The notes: generated by a model from the sequence alone, not told the origin. DNA of 64,000 nt from Gonocerus acuteangulatus (GCA_946811695.1 OX328123.1:41573335-41637334); one strand, 5' to 3'; counted from the stretch's first letter, positions 18,480-31,553 are shown. Numbers and translations: made by a program.

Positions 18480-21400
18480 ACTGTTCATATCATTTACAGA
18501 AAAAAAACAACAACAATTCTGTTGAAGATTGTTGTTACATAAGAACGTCGTCTATGACAAAACGACGTTCGTTCACCATGGGGCGTTCCCACGAAGAAAT
18601 CTTAGCGCCTACAGTTTTGCGTCAATAGGCTTCCTTTATTTCAACAGTTGTTGATTATTCTGACATATTAAATCTACTAAAATAGTTTCAGGGCGATAGA
18701 TAATTGAAAATAACGGAGAAAGGAATTTTGTTAGCTCATTTCGCGAGCCCCCTGCTAGCCTATGGACACGGGTTACTGTGCTGGAGAGAATCCTACCATT
18801 AGAGGCTTAAATATTTCAGCCAGCTCGGAGCATCCCTTCAAGCTTGTAGAACAACCCTACTGCATTATAGATTCCACAATCCGCAAATAGGTCTCGTCTT
18901 AGTCTATGGTTAACATAAATACCTCTTCCACCAAAAGCGCTCTCTTATACCGTCTCATTTATTCATTTTACGATAATTTTTTTTTTTTTTTTTTTTTTTG
19001 GATGCATACTATGTCTACATAAACAAGTGTTGTAATGGGTTTCGTTCTACTGAAATTCTAGTTATCAATTCGAATTATAAGCATTTTTCTATTAGAAGGC
19101 AGATGGAGTCAGAGTTTTGGAATTATTTCTGATGATGATGGAAAAATGATTGCACATCTCTGAGGCATAGTTCTCTTAGTTCTCATCGCGTTGACGAAGA
19201 ATTGAATTTTAAATATTTTTTAATGAAAAATGTAATTTTATTATGACACCAAGACCGAATTCTGACTATGTATGGTCTCCTTTCTATGTGTTATTCTATA
19301 AATTTATCAAACACAATATTATGCAGTATTCGTTTCAAAAAGCCCTCAAGCATAATACTATTAAGACAAAAATAGAGTAATAGTAGAGGGTTTATATTCG
19401 AGTGCCACCAGCTTCTCTTATTCAATGTTTTGCAATAATTTCTTGTTGATTTTCTCACGCATATGTGTTTTTCTCTCTCATACTCATCAATTTCTCTAAC
19501 TATTCAAATACTTTGGAAATCAAAATTGTTTGCAAATATTGCCTAAAATGTTCATATAAATGTTTTAGTTGTTTTACATAAATGTACTTAAAAACAAATA
19601 CACACGGATATAAGAAGACAAGTTTTAGTTCAAAGTGTATTTAAAAATCATGTTTTCATCATTTTAGACTTCTAGACGCCTTGTTGACGTTCCTCTGGTA
19701 CGGGCCTTTTTTAATTACCAGTATGATCATTTGTAACTATGATTGGAAGAACAAGTTCCGAATTTTGGATGTTATAAATTAGTTCTCACATATTAGGTAG
19801 GTACTTTGGAAAAAAAAAATGCCCAGAGCCATAAACAACTGAAATATTTTACAAAGTAAATCTTCGTAAAAACAATGATCTCTGTTTGTTTTATACAAGA
19901 CCGCAAAGTACAAAGAAAATCAATTACTCAGACAAGAATCGTGTTTCCAATATACATATGTAATCATACTTTCAAAATCAAACAAAGAACATCATTTACA
20001 GAAATGTAAGAGATATTGGCACAAAACTAGAACTAACAAACTCAGAGAATTGAGACTCCCTGAAAGTGAATAGATACATAAGAGCAATAATAGTAAAGAA
20101 TAAAGTTTTTTAACTTGTCTGAAATTTAATTAATTTCAACTGCCACATTCATACATGTATATTCTCACAAAGCAAATCTTAGTGTGCCAGTTAGTGATTA
20201 AACATAAAACACTTACTCAAGTCAGCGTTTTAAGAAATGACTTTGACTCGCCGTCAATGTTGGTTTACTTCACAAGAGTTCACCAGAATTTAATGATTTT
20301 ACATTAATTGCAATAATGAAAATAAAATATTCTGATATGTAAGACCTCTTTATTTAGTATCTATGTTTAAACAAATAACTGGAATACTTGCTCAAAATGT
20401 AAACACATGACTAATTGACTTCAAGAAGCTACAAGCAAATTAATTTGCAGCAAATTTCCAACAAAAAACAGAAACAATAACGATAACAATTAAAGCAATG
20501 TTTATAGAAGAAGAAATTATTTATTCTATTACCACTAAGTTGTGTAAACGTTTTTATGGCCGGAAAAAATCATTGCTGGTATTTTTATGGATATTGATTA
20601 TGATTTGAAAAAAAAAAAAAAAATCTCTACAGCGTCCACTGTAATCATTAAGGACTTTGTTTCTACTTTCTTACTTAGAAACATGGTGCTACATATATTA
20701 ATTTCATTCATAACAAGTTTGCTCTTCTTAAAACCTACAGATAGCGTCAGCAGCAGCATAACTAGTTCTTTTGCAGGTTATGTGGTGTAGTGGATCTCCA
20801 ATTCATATAATCTGCCAGTGCTTGGTGCACGCTAAAAGAAAACATGTAAACTTTTGTTGTGTGGATTCTTGGACTGTCTCTCATTTTTCATTCGAAAATA
20901 TTAGGAAAATTATGAAAGTCATTGGTCCTTTTAGGCCTACTTTTCCCATAAAGGGGTCCTAAAAGTATAGCATTTTTTAAATAATATATACATCAAAATG
21001 TTTATATAATTTAGCATTTAAGGATCAGGCATTATAAGGAAACTTATCATAACTGTTTGGTAGACAACTCACTTACGTATTTATGGTGAAAATTTAGGAC
21101 AGAGCGATGAAGCCGATTAGAGATTCCGGTGGTTATTCGTACAACGACCTGAAGAGTGAATTTATACAGTAACTATGGTGACATAGCGAAGCAGCATAAG
21201 ACATAATGCTCATATGCAATGAACCAAACGTTCGACCACAGTGAATTTTAGGATAAAAACAAAAATTCTCAACAACATAATTATTAGAAAAAAATGAATT
21301 TTTAATTTACTATGCAGAGGAGGATTTAACGTCAAGAGAGAATTCCTGGGATAGCTTTGATAAAATGTGTAATACTAATTGAAAGTAAATAAAAAAAAGC

Positions 21401-21860
21401 TAATGAAATTCAATTATTAAAAAGGAAATCATGACAGGCGGCCGCGGCTCTTTTTTAATCTCTTTAAACTCATCTTCTTTTTATCTTCGCAGCTGTGATT
21501 AAATTTCTCTCTCCCGTCCGCCTCCCTTTTTGACTATATAATAACTCCTAACAATATTTCCTTAACATTATATCAGCCTCTCAACGATCGGAGGGGAGAC
21601 AGCGAAAACATTATTTGGTATTGATGAAATTATACAGCTCAGAGGTATAATTTCATCATTCAAAAAAAAAAAAAAATTATTAATTTATTCAATTTTGAAT
21701 TCCATACGAAAAGGCATAAAGTAGAGAAAACATATTTACCGGAACCGTGTTAAGAAACGAAGCAGATTTTAGTAATATGAAAGAAAACAAAATTGTGTCA
21801 TGTGCATAATTCACAATGGCTTGGTAAGTATTGAAGTGCTCACAGATCATGCCAAGCAAT
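18480..21860. other. AT-rich spacer, no supported gene
   Basis: 3.4 kb with short T runs (about 18979-18999) and A runs. ORFs at 20587-20790 and 20771-20962 are short, AT-driven and unrecognised. No repeat shared with the rest of the window was found. Confidence 0.45.
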
Positions 21861-21865
21861 ATACA

Positions 21866-22400
21866 GGGCGTCCCGAATTTAAATGGAAAAACTTCAGGGG
21901 CGCATAGGGACCAAAACTAAGGCAAAAAGTCCTTTTTGTCTTGCTCGTTTTTGCTTCCTTTCTGAGAAAATCGCAAAACAAGTTTTCATTTTTGTACTTA
22001 TTTATTTACATTTTATTTATTTTACCATCTATTTTATGTAGATATTGCTCAAAATAATGCCCTGTTGCTCCTTGTTGATTCTTCTGGTGATATTTGAATT
22101 GCAATTCTTTCGGTCTGTGAATTGCTCTCTTGATTTGATTAACACCGAATAAACTTTCTGGTATGCCTGACATAATAATGATAATAAATTCTACACTTTT
22201 GGAAGATGGTAGGGCTAGCAACTATCACCTTTTAATGTACGCAATATTGCATGTCGCGACATTACTAATGCAGCTCTCTGGAAGCAAGACAGTAAGATAT
22301 GTGAACTCTTGAAGTTATCCTTTACATTCTTTCGTCGGTTACTCTGTTATTTTGTTGATATTTTGGTCTTCGAAAATGCATCATTTCGGGCTCTCAAACA
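21866..22400 (-). pseudogene. DNA-transposon remnant with Tc1/mariner-like transposase pieces
   Basis: At the left is an end-like sequence, acagggcgtcccgaatttaa. On the minus strand 22006-22110 reads GATGHYFEQYLHKIDGK, like the GGHFEHLL C-terminus of many insect DDE transposases. 22190-22300 resembles 47220-47300, where the same reading of an N-terminal region is found. The catalytic centre is missing, so both look like internally deleted copies of one family. The family name is an inference. Confidence 0.4.
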
Positions 22401-22441
22401 TTTAAGTGCCCTGAGTGGCTTAGAAGATTAGAAGAGAATTA

Positions 22442-22488
22442 AAAAAAGTCCAACTCGCAGGAACTGCGTCATCTTAGCGCGGTTACGT
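22442..22488 (-). repeat. 60-bp conserved motif, copy 3
   Basis: aaaaaaagtccaactcgcag then gaactgcgtcatcttagcgc, inverted relative to copies 1 and 2. The final part differs (gttacgtac). Confidence 0.75.
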
Positions 22489-22489
22489 A

Positions 22490-23055
22490 CATCTCGAAGA
22501 AATGGAATAGATTAGCATCACAAATAACAGAAAACTGTTAGTTGACAGTAGCCAACTTACACAGAAGCGGATAATTCTTAATCTGTATAAGTCAATACAA
22601 TTATGTACTGAAAACGTACTTACTCTTCGACTACTGCTGAGAAGGCTCTATTCTAAATAACCAAAAATTCGTTGTCATTTTAAGTATCTTGTTTTACTAG
22701 CAAATTCGTTTTACTGTTATAATCAACTGTAAATATGTGCTTCATGGCGAATAAAATTCCATTCTGTCGTGGGTTAAATCTTTCTATAAAATAAGAAATA
22801 ACGATAACTTCAGTTGGAGGCTACGAGGAAGGTTATATAGATAGGAGAATTCAAAACAAACTATGTATACCTTATCATGATTAGCCACAGCCATCTTGAT
22901 TACCACAGCCACTCCAAACTTATTACTAATACCTTTCACCACTTCTTAGCTTATCTTACTACATTACTAATTTTACTGATAATTGCAATTTAAAACTAGA
23001 AACAACCAAGTACAAAGTGAGATAAAGAAAGAGAAAAACCATTTCAATACAACAA
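22490..23055. other. AT-rich spacer, no feature seen
   Basis: No ORF or shared repeat was recognised between the conserved motif and the next family A copy. Confidence 0.4.
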
Positions 23056-23059
23056 AACC

Positions 23060-23683
23060 AACACTTTTTAAGTTTTAAGTGCTTATATCTCTCATTGACG
23101 ATGCCCTATCGAATATTGCTTCAGAACATTTTTTGTAGAGAATTTAGTAAGCATTCGAATGGTCACTTTCCACTTACCACGATTTCCCAACCGTTATCGA
23201 GATCTTTACGAAAAATGTATGGAGATCCGAAAACTTTTCATGTCTATTAATAAAATAATTTTTTTCGCATACTTCCTTAACTCCAAATATAACCAAAATT
23301 TAAAAATCTTAATTGGGATTAATTTCCAATATGTAGAAAATATTTCAATTGAATCCCGCGATTCTAAGTACCCACAAAAAAAATAATGACTTACAAAAAC
23401 ATTGATTCTACTTTTGTCAAAAACCGTTACAGATATCGCCTTATAAATTGTTTCATTCGTTTTCCTATGTTAAGAAACCTATAAAACAAGTACCTGCAAG
23501 CATATAAACTCAAAAACGTAAGCGTTACGATGTTTTTGCGCGAATTTCGCCCCAAACACTATCTTCTAGTGGGCGGATTCTGCTGGTTAACGAACTTGAC
23601 CTTTCAAATTAGACGACAGATTTTTGTGTCAAATTTCGTCAAAATCGGACCATTCTTGAGCTTGCTAGAGAGCGAACAGACAA

Positions 23684-23737
<54 letters not shown>

Positions 23738-23874
23738 ATTTTAGCCACCTATATTTTCTTGATCTATAGGGTCTGAAACGTGAAAGTTTCTAGTCGGCGC
23801 TTCCGGATTGTTTCATTGTATCAACCTTATAAGCGGGGTTCCTCCCTATGGGAGAGGGAGGAACCCCGCTAAAA
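23060..23874 (+). mobile_element. Family A repeat, copy 4, with intact terminal hairpin
   Basis: It starts near tttaagtgcttatatctctc and carries all blocks in order: leader, ttaacgaacttgacctttca, (AT)n at 23684-23733, ctagtcggcgcttccggatt, and the best hairpin of the set. In that hairpin, at 23834-23872, agcggggttcctccc pairs with gggaggaaccccgct. The Penelope element begins directly beyond it. Confidence 0.85.
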
Positions 23875-23876
23875 AG

Positions 23877-25374
23877 GAGGTCAGGACAATTTATGAAAGA
23901 CGGCGGAGTAGGCAGGGGAGATGTTTTGTTTGTCGGTTTTTTAATTAATGTTATTGGGGTTTTAGTTAATGTGGACGCATTCGGAAATCTGTCGTTTTTT
24001 GGTGTTTCGTTCTGTGGAAAGTTTTTTTGTGTCGTCAAAGTTGAAAGTGTTTTTTTTTCTTATGGCGTGTTTTGCGAGGGCGGATTTGTGGATTTCTTTG
24101 TTTTTTATTGTCCGTTTGTGTTGTGTTATGCGGGAGTGAATATAATTTTTGGTTTCACCTATGTATACTGCATTACAGGAGGGGGTTTGGCACGGTATTT
24201 GGTAAACGCAGTGGGTGGTGCAGTCATAGGGAATGGGATCTTTGAGTTTGGTGTACAATGTAGTTAGTTTGTTAGTGGTTTTTAACCCAAAGTTTAGTGA
24301 CGGGATGGCTTTTTTTAAAGTCTTTGTGAGTTTTTCAGTCAGTCCTGGTGTGTATGTCAGGGAACGGAATATCTGGGGGGAGGAGTCAAGGGAGGTATTG
24401 GGGGAGGTGGCGTTGAAGGATTGGGATTTTATTTGCTTTATAAGCCGGTTTATGAGGTTGGGGGGGAATTGGTTTAGTGTTAATATTTCGGTAGCTCTTT
24501 TCAAGTTTTCATTGTGGAAGGACTCATGGGATAAAGAAAGGGCGGGGGGAAGAAGGTTTCGAGCTACATTGATTTTCATGTGGTAAGGATGGGAAGAGTG
24601 GAAGTTGAGTTAACGTCCAGAATAAGTAGGTTTTGTGTACCAGTTTGTGATGATAGTGCCGTCGGTCTGTCTGATTAGTAGAACGTCCAAGTAGGGGAGT
24701 TGTTGGTTCTGTTCTGTCTCTACCGTAAATTGTAGTCTGGGATGATATGAGTTGAAGCAGTTTAGTATGTCTGTTAGTCTATCGGGGTTTATAATTAACA
24801 GGAGGTCATCTACATATTTGCAAATGAAAGATATGTCCTGGGGGAACAGTGGGACGAAAGTGTTAAGTAAGTCGGTAAGAAAGATGGAGGATAAGTCGGG
24901 AGCAAGGCAATTTCCCATAGCTAACCCTTCAATTTGTTGGTAAAATTGTCCGTTGTATTTGAAAAAAACACTGTTGACGCATAATTTGAGGCTGTCAACA
25001 AAATATTGAAACGATAGGGGGCTGTGCGGGTCTATAGAGGACCAATTATTTTGGATTATTTCTAATATTTTAGTTAGAGGGACGTTGGTAAAAAGAGGGG
25101 TGGCATCAAATGAGATAAGAATATGTCCGGGGGGTACGGTGAAATTTGATAATTTTAAAATGAGATCGAAAGAATTTTCTATATCGTACGGGTTATTGTG
25201 ACTTAATGCTTGTAACGCGGGGAGCAAAAATTTACTTAATTTGGAAGAGGGAGAATTAATATTCGAAATGATGGGTCGGAGGGGATTTTCGGGTTTATGA
25301 ATTTTAGGGAGACCATAAGCTCGGGGAGGGAGAGAGTTGTGCGAAATTAATTGGCGGTAGGTCTTTTTGTCCAA
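23877..25374 (-). pseudogene. Penelope-like retroelement, 5'-truncated, RT plus GIY-YIG endonuclease
   Basis: Two blocks lie in the same frame on the minus strand. The upstream block (25374-24613) is the back half of a reverse transcriptase, with YGLPKIHKP, FDATPLFTNVPL, GLAMGNCLAP and the catalytic KYVDDLLLI. The downstream block (24609-23962) has a Cys-rich lead (CTTHC) and the endonuclease signatures CVYQIPC and VYIGETKN, with R and H of SRITQHKR following. RT then GIY-YIG is diagnostic of Penelope-like elements. A TAA at 24610-24612, right after KPTYSGR, stops the frame, and another stop ends the endonuclease early (near 23962). The first RT motifs are missing, so the copy is dead. Confidence 0.9.
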
Positions 25375-25700
25375 CTACCGTATTTTCATTGTTTAAAAAT
25401 AAGATTGGATAAAATGTATTGTCTTGATGTATATACTACGCTCATTTCTGTCTGTTTTTTACTTACAAGTTGTATATTTATTTTTTTACTTATAAGTTGT
25501 ATTTTTTTAGCTGAAGAAGGCTGCCAATGTGCAGCCGAAACGTCCAAATACAGATTTCTTCCTGAAAGTCTGACGTTTTTCTCCTAGCCGAATCCCAACT
25601 ATACCTTGTCTTCGTATCTCTGCAACGGCTAACTATCTCCATCTTCAGGATCATAGTTCAGTTCCTAGCCAAGAATGTGGATTCATTCCATTTCCAGCAT
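25375..25700 (+). mobile_element. Inverted Penelope end with hammerhead-like motif
   Basis: At 25511-25544 the plus strand reads ctgaagaaggctgc, a loop, gcagccgaaacgtc. This gives the hammerhead core CTGANGA, a 6-bp perfect stem II, GAAAC and GTC with the self-complementary ACGT of minimal dimer-type hammerheads known from Penelope elements. Flanking tgta...taca can pair as part of stem I. A short tandem duplication of cttacaagttgtat-like sequence precedes it. The motif points opposite to the adjacent RT, so the unit seems to be a 5' inversion or a second inverted insertion. It is shared with 15300-15620. Confidence 0.55.
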
Positions 25701-26163
25701 TTAAAAAATTCTGAAAAGGTTGCAGTTCTTATCATTATTTAAAAAGAAAAATAATTTGCGTATTTCTATGACTTGCTTTATAAGTACGATGACTGGGAGT
25801 ATTTCCCCTGCGAAAGTTTTAATTATGTTGTTTTAGCGTTAATATATACTGATGGACTTCGATTTACACATTGTAACATAAGCAGGGTCTTGTAATTATC
25901 ACAATTAATTATGGAATACACGCAATATAATTAGAGCGAAGCACTTTAGCCATTAATTTAAAATGCATACATTACTGTAGTGTGTTTTTCCTAGCATTCG
26001 TGTGTTACTTTTGCTTGCAACATTGGCCTAGTTAGTCTGTTGTATGTAATACTAATAATGTAGTAGGTATTCTAAACATGATTCTAATTTATTTTTGATG
26101 CTCAAATTATGGTCCTCCTCGTCTATGGTTTATGGAATTATAGCTAGATATGTGTGTGCTAAT
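25701..26163. other. AT-rich spacer, no feature seen
   Basis: No ORF or shared repeat was recognised. Confidence 0.4.
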
Positions 26164-26507
26164 GGGGGGCGAGGTTAGCTCAGTGGTAGAGCACTGGACT
26201 CGTATGCTGGAGGACTTGAGTTCAAATTCCGAGCAAGCAGTAAAGATTTTTTCTTCTAAAGTCTTCGTTCATGGGTTGAATTCGGCCTCTCTGACCGTCC
26301 CTAGGCCAACCCAGTCTTTAATTAATTTATTAATGGATACCTTGGTGCTAATGACTCTAGCAGTCGAAGCAGCCAAGGGGAAAATCAGGCGGCCGGAGCA
26401 TAGTACTGACCACACTATCTCCCTAGTGTGCCGTATGGTCATGAATCAGATACCTCTTTAGTATCTGCCCCTCAGGGCCCTCGTGGCCTGTTATGGGACT
26501 GATTTTT
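26164..26507 (+). mobile_element. tRNA-like SINE, copy 1
   Basis: The head has a pol III A box, ttagctcagtggtagagc, and a B box, gagttcaaattcc, spaced as in tRNA. A ~270-bp body is shared at high identity with 48211-48561, including gggttgaattcggcctc and cggccggagcatagtactga, and ends gggactgattttt. The anticodon arm does not pair, so it is not a tRNA gene. No clear target duplication was found. Confidence 0.8.
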
Positions 26508-27109
26508 ATGTGCATTCTAATAATATTTTCTACCGAGATGTTCGATATTGTACGGAAAAGAAAAATAAGACTTACCTTGTAAGAAGTTACTTACAAAATT
26601 ACCACTAATATTCCAATCCAAGGTAACAATAATAAATTAAATGTTGCGTTAATACATTATTATTTGTAAATAAATGATTAGGTATTATGTAATTTAACTG
26701 TAAGTTCACAATTGTTTTGAAGAAAGCATGGCCCTCCATGAGTATGCACGTTATAATTATAATTATTCTTCAACTGACCCTTTTCTCAATCTTCTTATTT
26801 TCGTGGTAGGCGGAAGGTCAAATAATAAAATCTTCACCGTACAGTATCACCAACTTTATTCCGTCCCTATATAGGGAGTGCCCTAGTAGCGAAATATGTT
26901 TGACAAATCGATTATGGATCAGCTGATTATATTTCGCCATGTTGGATTCTTTCAGACCATGATCAGTCGAGACGTGGCCGTACTGGTGGAAGGCTATCCC
27001 CCTCAGATTGAGGCTGTAAGTTTTATATATGTAACTTTTCCAATGAAGAAAGTTTTTTTTTTATATATTCAAATGTTTAAGTACTTTTAGGGGGGTTTGA
27101 ATTATGATG

Positions 27110-27715
27110 AAGTTCCTCATCGGCTCAAAAATTGTCCGATTTTGATGAGCTTTAGTACGTAGATCTTTCTTCTTATTTGAAAGGTCAAGTTCATTCACCA
27201 GCTGAATCTGTTTAGTGGGACACTTTATATAGGTTCCTCAACGTAGGAAAACGAATAAAATCATTTTTAAAGTGATTTCTGTGACCGTTTACGAGAAAAA
27301 TTGATGGAAATATTTTTCCAAACTAATTTTTTGTTTGGGTATTGAGAAACAATGATTGGTTCACTTGAAACTTGTACCAGGTATTTGACATTCATCTAAT
27401 CTAAGATATTTAAACTTTGGTATCGTTTGGAGGTAAAAAGTATATGGGAAAAAATGTATTAATGGTGATACAAAGTTCTCGGATCTCAGTATATTTTCTA
27501 AAATCGTAGTAAGTGGAAAGTGGCTATTCGTAAATTCTCTACAAAAAAAGATTCTGTTGTAATGTTCGGTGGGGCGACGTGAATCGAAGAGATAAGTGGT
27601 TAAAACTTCAAAGTTGTTAGTTTTATTCTTTTCAACGTGTATTTGTCTCTGTTTACCGAAGTTTTTAAATGGTTGTTGTATTTTTTTTTCTTTACTCCCA
27701 ACGGAAACAAACACG
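27110..27715 (-). mobile_element. Family A repeat, copy 5 (diverged, no TA core)
   Basis: It contains gtccgattttgatgagcttt, tgaaaggtcaagttcattca and, further on, the leader block with aggaaaacgaataaaatcat and attctctacaaaaaaagatt. It is inverted relative to copy 1, and the TA tract and hairpin are absent. Confidence 0.65.
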
Positions 27716-27999
27716 GTTACCTCCGCATGGTGTTTTCTGGGTAAGTCCGTGCAATAATAAGCTGTACCAAATTATGTAGTGGCGTTAATTTTGATTATAT
27801 CTTATTTAACCCAATGTAAAAACTACTTATTGGCCGTGGTGAAGCACGGGTAGTCAGCTAGTTGTACATATATGTAGTACAATGAACTATTAGCTAGGCG
27901 GGATTGAGAATGGACCAGTGCAAGAACCTGGAACATGGAATTGCCTCTGAAAACGTTCTGTTCTTAATAAACAAATGTGGAAATATTGGACGAATGGTT

Positions 28000-30385
28000 T
28001 CTTCTCAATGTGAATGTCCATCATCCTCCATAACGTATAATAATACTCGCTTTCTACTTGAATATAAGCAATGACATTTATATTGAAAATTTCATATGTT
28101 ATTTTTGTATCATGACGGAACTCTAATTCTTAAAATGTTGTGGACACTTTTATTTTCCAAAAGCAAAAATTTTTATTCAAATCACGAAATTAGTCAATAT
28201 TCCTTATGGGAGCATTATTAGAGTAACATTAATTCCTTTTGGAAAGAATGGGCAGGCTCTCCAAGAATAGTGACTTTTGTAATGTGAATACTTTTTCTTG
28301 TACTTTTCGAAGAAATGTAGCTATTAGGGTTGCTTTCCTGATAATAGTCTTCATATCTTCATCTATTCTACCTATTGGATATGTCAACAATTTATATTAT
28401 ATATTCAGTCCATCAGGAAGGATGGGGGCTTCGTCTGGGCCTAAATCATGAATATGCACGGTTTTGATTTGACCTATGATACCAAGAAAATCATAGGAAA
28501 ATAACTAGTTTTATATTATAGAAGTGACTCATGAAAATAAGAATAATAGGCTAATAAGGCGTAGAGGTTTACTTAAGATTCAAAAACTAATCTGTTGAAA
28601 TGTAGGCCAAAATTACATTTAGCTAAATTAAGTAATTTGCAGAAATATATGAAAAAAAGACTCATAGTGATTATAAGTAAAATTGGGAAATGAATTAGTC
28701 GGGTTTACTTTGGAGATAAAAATTATTAAAGGCCCTTTACGTACGTAATTTTGGTTGTATTGTACAAAACATTGCTATAACGTACTAAGAAAGGTGCATT
28801 TATTAACCTCGCACTCCAGACGATATTATCAAAGTGCTTTCTAGTAACAAAGAACAACAAAACTACCTAGTATTCAAAACGTAAATATTTATTTATTTAT
28901 CTACTGGCCGTGAGTGCTACATTGTAAATACCCTTATATGTGGATTGGGTTTTCCACTTGCATTTGTGGCTTTTATCTAAAAGTAAGAAGATGCATTACC
29001 TCAATTCTGGTTTAAAAAGGGCGGTAAATTGTAAATAATCCAGCCATCAACGTGTTAAACTCAAACTTAATGTAGAACTATTAAACAATTGAAATTAAAT
29101 ATTAGTTTATTTTTGTAAAGAAAAGCCAGTACGAGCGAAAATTGAATCCACGCTAATAAGATATTATATGTTTATTGAAACGCTACCTTTGGGAGGAATG
29201 TGCTGAGTTTTTCTGGAGATGGACTTTATCAAATGCTTTCATTTATTTATCTAATTAACAAGATGTTATCATTTGTTTTTTCGTCCTTTTTATTTGTTAG
29301 AAAATTGATTAAATTACTCAATTTGTGGAACCATTATAAGGAGATAGAGGTATTCAGAGTCCATTCAGAGAATTGTAAACATCCGCGAAACAGAAGCCAT
29401 TTACACTTTCCCGCTACCAGCCTCGAAAACCGGACTGAAGAAGGTTTTTTCCCGGCTGATTTATCCATCTACTGATAAGGTGAGCGATAGTCCCGCCTAA
29501 ACTGGTGATAAGAATTAACTCGTAGCCATTATTCAGCGGTAGAGAGAAGAATGGGGCTCCAAACTCAGCAGCCGTGGTCCGCGAACAGAATAAAGGCCGG
29601 TTATCCGAGATGGATGGCCTAAAGCTATCCGCAGGGCCCAGAGTTCCCCAGTAGGCTAGCTATGCAGGCCAAATATATCCTGCTAATTGGTGTTTAGCTA
29701 ATGCGTGAACATCAGACCAAAATATTTAGGAATACTCGATTTACTAAACCACATATTCTACCAAAATATTTCATTCCAGTAGGAGTATCACCACAACATT
29801 TTGATGAAAGGTTTAATTTAGGCGCTAATGTGCGACGTCTTTAAGAGCAACTTCTAAGAGAAACAGCTTCCTACATTAGGTTGCTAGGGATTTTAAGTAG
29901 TTTTTGTGTATGGGAATAAACATTTTAAACCAGGTTTAATATTTAGAAAAGAAAACTTTATACCGAACTCAACCTATAATGAGGCAACCTAAGAAAGGCA
30001 TCGTATGGCAGAAATGTTTAGTATTATATTTGTGGTAGCACTCATTAACAAAACACGTTAATTAAAATTGAGAAAGAAACCTACATCCATCAAACATGCG
30101 TGCCAACAGGATGCCAATAGGTACAAAAGTACGAATACCAATAGTTATAAAATGGTTATATGAAACTTGAGCATTTAGCGTAGAGCTCTTTTAGTGCTTC
30201 GCCTAAATCTCAGCGCGTTTGGATTTTAGAAGAAATTCCTATAGAATTATTAGATAGGATTTTCGAAGAAGTGATTAAAATGTACCTGTCACATAAGATA
30301 AAAAAGTGTTTGAAATACATTTTACGAAAAAAGGTGATACAATTAGTTTTACCTATATTTGGGGTATTCATAAACGATTGATTCC
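28000..30385. other. AT-rich spacer, no supported gene
   Basis: 2.4 kb with only short unrecognised ORFs (for example 28239-28451, 29200-29475). Around 29380-29660 it is less AT-rich but shows no motif I can name. Confidence 0.4.
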
Positions 30386-30389
30386 GTTG

Positions 30390-30740
30390 AAACTTCTTCA
30401 AGACGTTTGTCATTCATCTAATCTATGATATTTAATTCTTTTTCCGTTTCGAGTTAAGGAAGTATTTAAAAAAAAAAAAAAAAAAAAAATATTTTTATTG
30501 AAAACCCGGAGAGAGAGAAAAATGTCTTCCTATTTTGTCTACCTCAAAAACTTTCAGGTAACCGTGGACAGTGGAAGGTGCCTATCCGAAAGCTTATTAC
30601 ATTTCTTTAACTTTTTTACGGGACGATGTCATTCGGCGTAATAACTGCTTAAAACCTCGAAACTTTTAGGTTCATTGCTTTAAGCGGTTTTCGTGTTCTA
30701 TTGGTTGTTTGTTTTTTATTGATTTTAGCAGTAATATTAA
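30390..30740 (-). mobile_element. Family A repeat, copy 6 (leader fragment with inserted poly(A))
   Basis: It shares gacgtttgtcattcatctaa, gagttaaggaagta and the block ending gcttaaaacc with copies 3 and 5. An A run at about 30470-30489 interrupts it. No TA core or hairpin is present. Confidence 0.55.
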
Positions 30741-31149
30741 TTTTCAAGTAGAACAAAATACGTAAAATGAAATACAATTTTTGGTTGTTTATCATTGTTC
30801 TTTCCGCTTTGTTTTTTTTTTTTTTGTGAGCGATTTTAAGTACATACCTAGTAAGTGAGGGGAGCCTTAAGTCTAACTACCAAGCTATCCAAATGGCATT
30901 AGGCAAAGGAAAGTTATGGACACGTGTAAGCTGAAGCAGTTCATGCTAATTGTATTTTTGAGTAAAACGAATTCCATTGCAGAGAACAAGGAAAGGGTAA
31001 CGGTATGCAAGTGTCATACATTTCTGGCTTAAGAATTAGAAGTTAAAACAATATGTTTGGTGTCAGGGAAACGCGTTATTTTGTTGCGATTTACTAACTT
31101 TGATAGAAGTTCAATTTTACATTGGAACTGTTTGAAAGTTTGATTTCCG

Positions 31150-31398
31150 GTGAATTTGGGAAGAAGCCAGAGTGGATGGATCGTCAATAGCCGCTGTCAG
31201 GACCCTGCTTCAACCCTCCAACTACCACCAATCCAGACCCACACCATCACAAATACAGACCTCTCCCACCCCCCTCCACCCTCAACATCACCAATTCCAT
31301 CCAACACCAAACATAGCCCTCGCTTTATATCGTCTGGCTGGGATCCAACATTCGAGGCCCTCCATATAGTGCTGCCTCTCAGATTTATGCTTGGATAA
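31150..31398 (+). other. C-rich island with 82-codon ORF, unrecognised
   Basis: A 250-bp stretch is much richer in C than its surroundings. It has an open frame reading TITNTDLSHPPPPSTSPIPS and similar low-complexity Pro/Ser/Thr text. A second frame is open too, so the openness follows from base composition. It could be a decayed exon or repeat; I cannot assign it. Confidence 0.2.
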
Positions 31399-31553
31399 TT
31401 TCTTTTTCATGTAATTGGACCGTAAAAGAAATTGGTGGTCTTATTTCTCGCGGGGTGGGTTTATTTAACTGTTGGTTTATTTAATGGTCATTACAAATAT
31501 CTCTACATGAGAATGAGTGAATAACAGAATTTATTTATTGTTAGATTTAACAA

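Noticed and set aside
23848..24586. Plus-strand ORFs of 117-139 codons
   Set aside because: They are shadows of the minus-strand Penelope endonuclease and RT frames.
26164..26240. tRNA gene (also 48211-48290)
   Set aside because: A and B boxes are good, but anticodon and acceptor stems do not pair and the ~270-bp body is repeated, so it is a SINE.
31150..31398. Host exon in the C-rich island
   Set aside because: Two frames are open, the translation is low-complexity Pro/Ser/Thr, and no splice sites or homologous motif stand out; kept only as a low-confidence note.
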